This document shows, in pieces, positions 1 through 6,651 of a stretch of 15,884 bases of DNA (within the stretch, counting starts at the first letter, position 1; each line of letters opens with the position of its first letter). The notes under the pieces are model-generated. The model was not told where the DNA came from. It was given only the letters and a program-made list of their open reading frames with translations, and ran no database searches. The position numbers and the translations under genes were made by a program. The stretch comes from Verrucomicrobiota bacterium (GTDB lineage: Bacteria; Verrucomicrobiota; Verrucomicrobiia; Methylacidiphilales; Verrucolacustridaceae), in the NCBI GenBank assembly GCA_016876055.1, contig VHDM01000023.1, forward strand, positions 1-15,884. Direction: 5' to 3'.

Positions 1-203
1 GGCCATGGCACCCGACACCCTACCGGCAGTGGTTCTTCATCCTGTCCGGTTCGTGGACCATCACGGCCAGCGACCAGACGGAACGCACCCTGAGCACGGA
101 AGTCGCCCTCCTCCTTGAGGATATGGGAACTCAGGGCCACCTGACCCGCGTTAATGGCGGACGACCAGTATTTGCCGTCGGCGTGCGCATCCCGGATGCC
201 TGA
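1..203 (+). CDS. Cupin-domain protein, C-terminal fragment
   Basis: The window starts inside this gene. The readable frame begins at base 3 and ends at the TGA at 201-203, giving 66 residues. The fragment starts PWHPTPYRQWFFILSGSW and continues with alternating short hydrophobic and polar stretches, an acidic 'LLLEDMGTQGHLTRV' segment and a final 'PVFAVGVRIPDA' strand. This is the typical second half of a small single-domain cupin: the 'RQ.F.ILSG' strand, then a 'LLLED..G.GH.TRV' turn with a possible metal-binding His. Small cupins are too diverse to assign a substrate. No operon link to the next gene is evident, because 163 nt with a likely promoter separate them. The cupin call is by motif recognition only. 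Confidence 0.6.
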   Translation, partial: PWHPTPYRQWFFILSGSWTITASDQTERTLSTEVALLLEDMGTQGHLTRVNGGRPVFAVGVRIPDA

Positions 204-329
204 ATCCAAAATTTCGTCTCACCCGGCATCGTCTTCCCCGTTGCCCAAACCTAGCAACACCGTTGGATCGCGGGGATCGGACATGCCTCACCCATTGGCG
301 ATCTTTCCTCTTTCCTCACCCCACGCAGA

Positions 330-358
330 TTGACGCCGCAAACCTTCTGAACGATAGT
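330..358 (+). promoter_or_regulatory. Candidate sigma70-type promoter of sod
   Basis: TTGACG at 330-335 matches the -35 consensus at five of six positions. A 17-nt spacer follows, then GATAGT at 353-358, which matches the -10 consensus at four of six. Transcription would start near 364-366, directly at the ATG at 367. No Shine-Dalgarno sequence lies before that ATG, which fits a leaderless or nearly leaderless transcript. The match is by eye and has not been tested against background. Confidence 0.45.
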
Positions 359-366
359 CATTCATT

Positions 367-981
367 ATGGCTCATAATTATCCGAATCAACAGGAAGCCC
401 TTCTCGCCAAAGTGAAGGGGAAAACCGGAAAAATTTCTGACAAAACCCACGAGGAACATCTCAAGCTCTACACCGGCTACGTCAACAAGAGCAACGGCAT
501 CCTCGCCGAACTCGAGAAGCTCGGCGTTCCTGATCCCGCCAACCCCGCCATCGCCAACCAGATTTACTCCACCGTCCGCGCCCTCAAGGTGGATTTCACC
601 TTCGCCATCGGCGGCCTGAAGAACCACGAGCTCTACTTCTCGATTCTCGGCGGCGATGGCAAGCCCGCTGGCCGCATCGCCCAGCAGATCGACAAAGACT
701 TCGGTTCGTTCGACAACTACAAGAAGGACCTCAAGGCCACCGGCATCGCTGCCCGCGGTTGGGCCTGGACCGGCTTGGATCACGGCACCAAGAGGCTCTT
801 CAACTATATTGGGGATGCCCAAAACACCTACCCTGTCTGGGGCGTGACCCCTGTCCTCGGCTTGGACGTCTACGAGCACGCCTACTACGCGGACTTCCTC
901 ACCAACCGCGGCGCCTACATCGACGAGTTCCTCAACTTCGTGGACTGGAAAGCTGTCGAGGCTCTCCTGCCGAAGGCCTGA
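367..981 (+). CDS. sod: Superoxide dismutase, Fe/Mn family
   Basis: The 204-residue product would dismutate superoxide to oxygen and hydrogen peroxide, probably in the cytoplasm since no signal peptide is visible. The family signature appears as DVYEHAYY at residues 167-174. Likely metal ligands are His31 (EEHLKLY), His87 (KNHELYF), Asp167 and His171. Gly83 sits four residues before His87, where Fe enzymes usually have Gln, and Gln152 (GDAQNTYP) can supply the second-shell Gln from the C-terminal domain. That arrangement resembles Mn or cambialistic enzymes, but metal use cannot be fixed by sequence alone. The N-terminal helical hairpin (about 1-95) is followed by the alpha/beta domain. The 'LKLYTGYVNK' version of helix 1 differs from the E. 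coli type and belongs to a variant subfamily I recognise but cannot name. The start is the only ATG near the domain boundary and lacks an SD. The stop codon overlaps the probable start of the Memo gene. Confidence 0.9.
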   Translation: MAHNYPNQQEALLAKVKGKTGKISDKTHEEHLKLYTGYVNKSNGILAELEKLGVPDPANPAIANQIYSTVRALKVDFTFAIGGLKNHELYFSILGGDGKPAGRIAQQIDKDFGSFDNYKKDLKATGIAARGWAWTGLDHGTKRLFNYIGDAQNTYPVWGVTPVLGLDVYEHAYYADFLTNRGAYIDEFLNFVDWKAVEALLPKA

Positions 982-1901
982 CCTCCGCCCCCGCCCAGCT
1001 CACCGCGCGCTGCGCCGGGGCCTGTTATCCGGCCGATCCCGCCCAGGCGCGGGAACACTTCGGAGCTGCCCTCCAAAAAATCCGTCCCGCCAAGATCCGC
1101 CATGGCGAGCTTCGTTGCCCCATCGTTCCCCATATCGATTTTCGGGTGAACCTCGGCCTCTACGCCGAAACGTACGCCCAGTGGCGGGATGCGAGCTGGT
1201 TTCCCTCTCGCATTATCATTCTCGGCGTCGGCCACCGCTCCCGCGACGAGTTCGCCTGCCTACCCGCCGGGTTCAAAACCCCACTCGGCGAAGTAGAGCC
1301 CGACCACTCATTTCACAACGCCCTTGCCGCCCGCTGCCCTTTCCCGCTCGTCCGTGATGCCAAGGCCTTCCAGGGAGAGCACTCCATTGAATTTGTGGTC
1401 GTCTGGCTGCAGGTCCTCCGCGATCTCTTCTTTCCCGACCGCTCCTTTACGATTCTTCCCATCCTCTGCAGCGGTCTTCAGGACTTTGTGGAAAAGGGCG
1501 TTCCCCCGTCTGAGTCTGATCCCGCAACTGTTTTTGCCAAGGCGCTCGCCAGCCTCCCGGGGGCCGACGACCCCGATACCGCCTGGGTCGCCAGCATCGA
1601 CGGTTGTCACGTTGGACCTCGCTTCCAACACCCGTTCGAAGCGGATGAAAAAGTCCGTCGCCTCGTGGCCTCTTGGGAAAAACACCTTTGGAGCGTCGCC
1701 TCCACGGAAACCCTCCCCGCGTTTTTCCAACACCTCTCCTCCAACTCCAACGGCTTCTACTTTGACGGGGTCGGCGTCCTTCACGCCCTTCTCGCCGGCC
1801 GCAATCTTAAGGCCGAGATCCAACCCACCGTCCAATGGCACGAGCCTTCCGACCAATCCCTCGTCTCCTTCTCCCGCGGCCACCTGGTTGCCACTTCTTA
1901 G
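978..1901 (+). CDS. Memo-family protein (AmmeMemoRadiSam protein B-like)
   Basis: About 307 residues with the hallmarks of the Memo fold, which is related to LigB-type non-haem iron dioxygenases. They are 'GACYPADP' near the N-terminus, VPHIDF with His52, LGVGHRSR with His86, 'FKTPLGEVEPD', a 'GEHSIEF...LQVL' segment (the family's HSlEvqLPFLQ), 'FTILPILCSG', and SIDGCHVGPRF with Asp208 and His211. His52 and His86 correspond to two metal ligands reported for human MEMO1. The third one (Cys244) aligns by eye with Phe260, so it appears to be lost. From well inside sod to the domain start the frame has no ATG, GTG or TTG. The CTG at 978-980, overlapping the sod TGA (979-981), is the best-placed start and would couple translation to sod. 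A distant TTG at 759 would add a long unlikely tail. No AMMECR1 or radical-SAM partner lies in the window. The family is firm; the start and function are uncertain. Confidence 0.8.
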   Translation: MTSAPAQLTARCAGACYPADPAQAREHFGAALQKIRPAKIRHGELRCPIVPHIDFRVNLGLYAETYAQWRDASWFPSRIIILGVGHRSRDEFACLPAGFKTPLGEVEPDHSFHNALAARCPFPLVRDAKAFQGEHSIEFVVVWLQVLRDLFFPDRSFTILPILCSGLQDFVEKGVPPSESDPATVFAKALASLPGADDPDTAWVASIDGCHVGPRFQHPFEADEKVRRLVASWEKHLWSVASTETLPAFFQHLSSNSNGFYFDGVGVLHALLAGRNLKAEIQPTVQWHEPSDQSLVSFSRGHLVATS

Positions 1902-1949
1902 GCTTCCTCGCTCGCCACCGACTTAATCTTCAGCTTAATTTTTCCACGA

Positions 1950-2756
1950 ATGATTTCCGTCACCTTCTTTACCCCCGACGCCTCCTCCCTTCTTTCTTTC
2001 CCCGTCTTCCTCGGCGTTGCCCTCGCCCTGCTCCTTTCTATGGAGATCGGCTATCGGATGGGGCGCTGGCACCAAAAGATCGGTCGCGGCTCCATCAAGG
2101 AATTTGTGGGAATGATTGACGCCCCTATCCTCGCCCTGCTCGGGCTGCTCATCGGCTTCACCTTCTTCGGAGCCGCCGAACGCTTCGACCACCGCCGGGA
2201 CCTGATCGTCGAGGAAACCAACCACATCGGGACCGCTTACCTGCGTCTCGACCTCCTGCGCCCCGAGGATCGCGATGCCCTGCGCAACATGTTCAAGGAG
2301 TATCTCGACTCCCGCATCCACACCTACGCTGTGCTGCCGGACGTAAAGGCGGCCATGGCGGAGTACGATCGCTCCCAGCAACTTCAAGGCACCATCTGGG
2401 AACAGTCCGTCGCCGCCGCCCAAAAGACCGGCACCGCCTACGCCTCCATCCAACTGATTCCCGCCCTCAACGCCATGATCGATATCACCACCACCCGCGT
2501 GGCCGCCACCCAGTTTCATCCTCCTCGCATCGTCTATGTCATGCTGGGAGTCCTGTCCCTGATCGCGGCCATGCTGGCCGGTTATCAAATGTCCACCGCC
2601 GCGCGCCGTAGTTGGTTTCACGTCCTCCTTTTCGTTCTCACTTTCACCTTGGCCATTTACGTGATTCTCGACCTCGAATATCCCCGCCTCGGCCTCATCC
2701 GCGTCGACGCCGCCGACGCGCTCCTCAAAGACCTCCGCGCTTCCTGGGGTCCTTAA
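1950..2756 (+). CDS. DUF4239 / bestrophin-like membrane protein
   Basis: 268 residues with four hydrophobic segments at about 12-34, 56-76, 193-212 and 221-241, and a polar helical region of roughly 110 residues between the second and third. The layout and the motifs 'LGLLIGFTFFGAAERFDHRR' (65-84) and 'DLEYPRLGLIRV' near the C-terminus match the DUF4239 (bestrophin-like) family of inner-membrane proteins. Bestrophins are anion channels, but transport by this bacterial family is not established to my knowledge. The ATG at 1950 has no clear SD. The gene follows the Memo gene by 48 nt on the same strand and could be co-transcribed. Its TAA (2754-2756) overlaps the stop of the convergent toxin gene, leaving no room for an intergenic terminator. 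Confidence 0.75.
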   Translation: MISVTFFTPDASSLLSFPVFLGVALALLLSMEIGYRMGRWHQKIGRGSIKEFVGMIDAPILALLGLLIGFTFFGAAERFDHRRDLIVEETNHIGTAYLRLDLLRPEDRDALRNMFKEYLDSRIHTYAVLPDVKAAMAEYDRSQQLQGTIWEQSVAAAQKTGTAYASIQLIPALNAMIDITTTRVAATQFHPPRIVYVMLGVLSLIAAMLAGYQMSTAARRSWFHVLLFVLTFTLAIYVILDLEYPRLGLIRVDAADALLKDLRASWGP

Positions 2757-3040
2757 TCCGGCAGGATTCGCAAAAACGTCCTCAGAATCTCACGCGAAGT
2801 TTGTTCGTCGAGTTGTCCCATGGGGCGCAAGGCCTGTCGGCGGATGGGACGCAAGAGGTCGCAGGCCGCCGTCCATTGCCGGTCTCCATGGGAAAAGCGT
2901 ACCCGCAGGGGTGTGACCGCAGCCGACTCCCTCAGCGGGCAAACTAGCACTGTCGGCAGGGCGGAAAGTTTTGGGTTTTGTAGTGAAACCAGATTCGGAC
3001 AATCCCCTTCCCGTACGGAACTAAACAGCTCAAGCCTCAT
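2753..3040 (-). CDS. Putative toxin, CcdB/MazF-like
   Basis: 95 residues if translation starts at the ATG at 3040-3038, giving MRLELFSSVREGDCPNLVSL. This start overlaps the antitoxin stop by 11 nt (ATGAGGCTTGA), which is typical of coupled TA genes. A frame extension to 3058 exists but lies inside the antitoxin. The product has a short N-terminal strand, an 'LVSLQNP' segment, a hydrophobic 'PTVLVCPLRES' strand, a central 'LRVRFSHGDRQW' hairpin and a C-terminal helix 'DEQTSREILRTFLRIL'. This strand order and size recall the CcdB/MazF (SH3-like) toxins, with the 'VVIPL' and terminal helix features of CcdB. CcdB proteins target gyrase and MazF proteins cleave mRNA; which, if either, applies here cannot be told. 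The call rests on fold-level resemblance and the TA-like gene pair. Confidence 0.55.
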   Translation of the reverse strand: MRLELFSSVREGDCPNLVSLQNPKLSALPTVLVCPLRESAAVTPLRVRFSHGDRQWTAACDLLRPIRRQALRPMGQLDEQTSREILRTFLRILPD

Positions 3041-3275
3041 CAATGGGAAATTCCTCATGAATTCTCAAAGTTTCCTCACAAACCTTGGAGGTGTAGGCGC
3101 GGTTAGCCTCTTCGTAAAAAGCTGATCTTTCGCGGAGCCCCGCCTCTTTTTTCAGCAGGTTCTCGACGAAGGTGGATTTAGGGTTCCCGCCACGCATCCG
3201 GTCGAGAAGCAGGAGAGCCTTCCCGCTTAAGGTCAGGGTTCCCCTTTTCGGCGACTTTTTGACGACTTTTAGCAC
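3030..3275 (-). CDS. Putative antitoxin with ribbon-helix-helix N-terminus
   Basis: 81 residues starting at GTG (3275-3273). After a basic leader (KVVKKSPKR) the sequence reads GTLTLSG, KALLLLDRM, then GGNPKSTFVENLLKKEA. That is the strand, helix, turn, helix layout of ribbon-helix-helix DNA-binding domains, with the usual Ser/Thr-Phe-Val start of helix B. The remaining half (REAFY-like 'RERSAFYEEANRAY', then 'CEETLRIHEEFPIDEA') is charged and helical, as expected for a toxin-neutralising tail. GAGG lies only 1 nt before the GTG, so the start is not certain, although no better one is visible. The partner toxin follows with an 11-nt overlap. RHH antitoxins normally autorepress their operon, and the 114-nt gap to divergent ppk is the place to expect an operator. 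Confidence 0.6.
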   Translation of the reverse strand: MLKVVKKSPKRGTLTLSGKALLLLDRMRGGNPKSTFVENLLKKEAGLRERSAFYEEANRAYTSKVCEETLRIHEEFPIDEA

Positions 3276-3389
3276 GCCTCAAAATCGCACAAACTCCAAG
3301 ATCGATCAAGCCCTGCTCGGCGATTACTTAAACTTCAACTGTAACGAACCGTTCTCGATTTCTGCTCGTTTTTGGGTTATTGTATCTTG

Positions 3390-5513
3390 ATGCCGTCCAA
3401 CTACCTCAACCGGGAACTCAGCTGGCTCGAGTTTAACCAGCGCGTTTTGGAGGAGGCCCAGGACCCCACCCAACCCCTCCTGGAGAGGTTGAAGTTCCTG
3501 ACCATCGTCAGCTCCAACCTCGACGAATTCTTCGAAATCCGCGTCGCCGCCCTCAAACAGTTGCTGGAAAACCGCAGTGATGCCCATGGCCCGGATGGTC
3601 TCCGCCCAGGGGAAACCCTCGCCGCCATCCGGAAACGGGCCCAGCGCATGGTCACGGACCAGTACGATCTTCTGCACAACACCCTCCTTCCCGCCTTGGC
3701 CGAAAAGAACATCTTCCTCCGCTCGGTCGCCGAATTGGATGAAGTCCGGATGGAATGGACCCGCGACACCTTCCGCAAAGACATCCTCCCCATCCTCACC
3801 CCGCTCGCCGTTGACCCCAGCCACCCCTTCCCCCAGCTCCTGAATAAATCCGTCAACTTGGCGGTGCTCTACTCCAAACCCGGTCTCCAGGAAACCACCC
3901 GCCACGCCTTCGTCCAGGTTCCCCGCGGCATTCCCCGGATCATCGCCCTCCCTACCGCCCAATCTGGACGCAAAGAATTTATTCTTTTGTCCGATCTGGT
4001 TCGCCACTTCGTTGGCGAAATCTTCCCCGGCATGAAAATCCACGGGGCCTGGCCCACCCGCATCACCCGCAACAGCGAGCTCTATATCGACGAGGAAGAA
4101 GCCCAGAACCTTCTCCTCACCATCGAAGAGGAGTTGCAAAAGCGGAACCGGGGCGCCGCCGTTCGCCTGGAAATCCCCGAGGACTGCCCCGTCGAGATTG
4201 AAAACTATCTGCTTGGTCACCTTCACCTCAGCCCGGAGGACGTCTACCGCGTCACCGGCCCGGTCAATCTCACCCAGCTTTTTGCCCTCACCGAGGCCGG
4301 CCGCAACGATCCCGCGCTCCGGGATGCCGCCTTTACCCCCGCCCTCCCCGCCTCGCTCCCCGGCGGCCCCGCCGATTTCGCTGCCATCCGCCAAAAGGAC
4401 ATCCTTCTGCATCACCCTTTCGAGAGCTTCACCCCAATCGTCACCCTTTTGGAAAACGCCGCCGAGGATCCCGAAGTCCTCGCCATCAAGATGACACTCT
4501 ACCGCACCAGCGGCGATTCCCCCGTCATCAACGCCCTCATTCAGGCCGCCCGCAACGAAAAGCAGGTCACCGTCCTGGTCGAACTCAAGGCCCGCTTCGA
4601 CGAGGCCAACAACATTGCGTGGGCCAGGCGGATGGAGGAGGCCGGCATTCACGTCGTCTACGGACTCGTCGGCCTGAAAACCCACTGCAAAACCCTGCTC
4701 CTCGTTCGCCGCGAAGAAGGTCAGCTTCGCTCCTACCTTCATCTCGGCACCGGCAACTATCACCCTCGCACCGCCCGCCTCTACACCGACCTCGGCCTCT
4801 TCACCTCCCGCCCCTCTCTCACCACCGAGGTCGCCGCTCTTTTTAATGTCCTCACCGGCAGGTCGGAAACCGCCCACTTCGACGAGTTGCTGGTGGCTCC
4901 TTTCAACTTCGCCCCCCGTCTGGTCGAAATGATCAACCGCGAACGGGCCCACCTCCGGGCCGGCCGGCGGGCCGGCATTTTTATCAAGGTCAATTCCCTC
5001 GTCGACAAGCAGATCATCGATTCGCTCTACGCCGCCTCCCAGGAAGGTGTCTCGATCGACATGGTCATCCGCGGCATCTGTTGCCTCCGCCCGGGCCTGC
5101 CCGGCCTCAGCGAAAACATCCGCGTCCGCAGCATCGTCGACCGCTTCTTGGAACACAGCCGCATCTACGTCTTCCAGAACGACGGGGACCCGCTGATCTA
5201 CCTTGGCAGCGCCGACCTGATGCCTCGTAACCTCCATCGCCGCGTGGAGGTGGTCTTTCCTATCCTTGATCCCGAAATCCGGCGCCAGATCCTTGAATAC
5301 ATCCAGCCCACTTACCTGGCCGACAACACCAAGGCGCGCTTTCTTGGCCCTGACGGCCTCTCCACCCGCCCTCCCCGCTCGGCAGGCACTCCCCGCCATC
5401 GGGTCCAGGAAGATTTTCTCCATCATTACGTGGGGGCCACCTTGGAAATGCCCTTCCCCACCCCCCAGCCCGCGGCCGCCCCGCAAGGTGCCACCGGCAC
5501 CGCCGGCCTCTAA
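3390..5513 (+). CDS. ppk1: Polyphosphate kinase 1
   Basis: 707 residues from the ATG at 3390, immediately before the conserved NYLNRELSWLEFNQRV; a TTG 18 nt upstream is less likely. The enzyme reversibly transfers the ATP gamma-phosphate onto polyphosphate. Domains run in the usual order: N-domain (about 1-105), head domain (about 110-310), then two phospholipase-D-like C domains (about 320-490 and 500-670). Residues matching the E. coli active site are in register: Arg372 (LYRTSGDSP), Arg402 (ELKARFDEANN), His432 (GLKTHCK, the phosphorylated His) and His589 (FLEHSRIYVF). YLHLGTGNYHPRTARLYTDL is also intact. A Pro/Ala-rich tail follows residue 670. No SD is clear. The gene is divergent from the TA pair and its TAA (5511-5513) overlaps the TAG of the convergent DRTGG gene. 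Confidence 0.95.
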   Translation: MPSNYLNRELSWLEFNQRVLEEAQDPTQPLLERLKFLTIVSSNLDEFFEIRVAALKQLLENRSDAHGPDGLRPGETLAAIRKRAQRMVTDQYDLLHNTLLPALAEKNIFLRSVAELDEVRMEWTRDTFRKDILPILTPLAVDPSHPFPQLLNKSVNLAVLYSKPGLQETTRHAFVQVPRGIPRIIALPTAQSGRKEFILLSDLVRHFVGEIFPGMKIHGAWPTRITRNSELYIDEEEAQNLLLTIEEELQKRNRGAAVRLEIPEDCPVEIENYLLGHLHLSPEDVYRVTGPVNLTQLFALTEAGRNDPALRDAAFTPALPASLPGGPADFAAIRQKDILLHHPFESFTPIVTLLENAAEDPEVLAIKMTLYRTSGDSPVINALIQAARNEKQVTVLVELKARFDEANNIAWARRMEEAGIHVVYGLVGLKTHCKTLLLVRREEGQLRSYLHLGTGNYHPRTARLYTDLGLFTSRPSLTTEVAALFNVLTGRSETAHFDELLVAPFNFAPRLVEMINRERAHLRAGRRAGIFIKVNSLVDKQIIDSLYAASQEGVSIDMVIRGICCLRPGLPGLSENIRVRSIVDRFLEHSRIYVFQNDGDPLIYLGSADLMPRNLHRRVEVVFPILDPEIRRQILEYIQPTYLADNTKARFLGPDGLSTRPPRSAGTPRHRVQEDFLHHYVGATLEMPFPTPQPAAAPQGATGTAGL

Positions 5514-6646
5514 GCGGTGCGGTGGGCGGGCGCTTTTTCCGCGCCAATTTTTTTGAGGATCCCGGATACGTCCAGGTGATCAGCCACCGTTTTTTGGATC
5601 ACCCGGATCTTTTCCTCGTCCCCCGGATCCGTTTTCACCGTCATCCGCTCGATTTTAGCCGTCACGGAATAACTGTCCGCCGCCACCGCCACGCTCGGCA
5701 CCCCCTTGTCATTCATCATCCGGATCAGCCCCGCTTGCGGTCGCAGCCCATCGGTCAAAAGGATACCGGCCATTTTGGAATCGCTCGTCCGGTTGGGCTG
5801 GTGTTCCAACACGGCCAACAAGAGGTCTTCCCGATCTCCAGGAGTGATCAGCAGACTCCCCGCCCCCAGCTGATCCTTGATCCGCGCCGCCGTCATCGCC
5901 CCAATCGCGATGGAACGTACCCTCCGCCGCTTAAAAGCCTCCCCCGATAAAAACTCCCCACCCAACTCTTTGGCCAACTGTCCGAGAATAGGGCGCCGCA
6001 ACTCACCCAGGTCCGGAATGACTCCAAGAATCGGCAGCTTCATTTTGGCAAAGGCCCTCTCCGCCCAAGGCCGCAGCGCTTCGATTTTTGAGGGCAACAC
6101 CTTGTTCAGCACCACCCCAATCACCTCCACGCCCTGCTTCTCAAACAAGGCAAGGTTCAGGCTCACCTCATCCACCGGCCGGCCCACCCCTCCCGTGGTC
6201 ACAATCAATGCCTTGCTGCCGAGCAGTCGCGCCACCTGCGCGTTGGAGAGATCGATCACGCTCCCCACCCCCGCATGCCCTGTCCCCTCGATGATCACAA
6301 AGTCATGCTCCCACGCCACCCGGTTGAAGGCAGAGACAATGGTCTCCTGCATCTGGGGCAGGTTTCCCTGCTTCAGGTAGTTGCGGGTGAACATCCGGTC
6401 CACCGCAATCGGCGACATCGCCTCGATCGGCAAATTCACATCATAGGTGTCGCTCACCAACACCGAGTCTTCGTCCACCTTCTTGCCCGCCACCTCCACG
6501 AACCTCTGGCCCACCGGTTTGATGTAACCGATCCGGGGAAACTTCCGCTCCAGCGCCGCATATAAGCCCAGACAGCACGTGGTCTTGCCGTCATCCTGCC
6601 GCGTGGCCGCCACGTAAATTCGTGGCGTGACCTTGTTTAATTCCAT
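5510..6646 (-). CDS. BioD-like/DRTGG-domain protein (detached N-terminal half of Pta)
   Basis: 378 residues. The first ~215 form a BioD-like P-loop NTPase domain: RIYVAATRQDDGKTTCC holds a modified P-loop with Gly20-Lys21-Thr22, 'DFVIIEGTGHAGVGSVIDL' carries the second nucleotide-site strand, and 'ALIVTTGGVGRPVDE' and 'GVVLNKVLPSKI' complete the fold. Residues ~225-335 resemble a DRTGG domain, including 'LLITPGDREDLLLAVL' and 'AGILLTDGLRPQAGL'. In long Pta proteins such as the E. coli enzyme these two domains precede the catalytic domain and take part in allosteric control. Here they are encoded alone, 5 nt after the pta stop, with no visible SD, so translation is probably coupled to pta. A regulatory role on Pta is inferred from position and domain content. 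The C-terminus is basic and its stop overlaps that of ppk. Confidence 0.85.
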   Translation of the reverse strand: MELNKVTPRIYVAATRQDDGKTTCCLGLYAALERKFPRIGYIKPVGQRFVEVAGKKVDEDSVLVSDTYDVNLPIEAMSPIAVDRMFTRNYLKQGNLPQMQETIVSAFNRVAWEHDFVIIEGTGHAGVGSVIDLSNAQVARLLGSKALIVTTGGVGRPVDEVSLNLALFEKQGVEVIGVVLNKVLPSKIEALRPWAERAFAKMKLPILGVIPDLGELRRPILGQLAKELGGEFLSGEAFKRRRVRSIAIGAMTAARIKDQLGAGSLLITPGDREDLLLAVLEHQPNRTSDSKMAGILLTDGLRPQAGLIRMMNDKGVPSVAVAADSYSVTAKIERMTVKTDPGDEEKIRVIQKTVADHLDVSGILKKIGAEKAPAHRTA

Positions 6647-6651
6647 GGTGC

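Noticed and set aside
204..366. Possible small gene between the cupin fragment and sod
   Set aside because: No start with SD and coding-like frame on either strand; the stretch only offers the sod promoter candidate near its right end.
1308..1883. 191-codon - strand frame opposite the Memo gene
   Set aside because: Gly/Glu/Val-rich shadow; the + strand frame carries clear Memo motifs along the same stretch.
3030..3058. Toxin start at 3058 giving six extra residues
   Set aside because: It would lie deeper inside the antitoxin gene; the ATG at 3040 gives the tight 11-nt overlap normal for TA pairs and starts at the first conserved-looking strand.
3324..5486. 720-codon open frame antisense to ppk1
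   Set aside because: The translation is a low-complexity mix rich in Gly, Val, Asp and Glu with no recognisable domain, and the other strand encodes an intact polyphosphate kinase with all active-site residues. It reflects GC-rich third positions.
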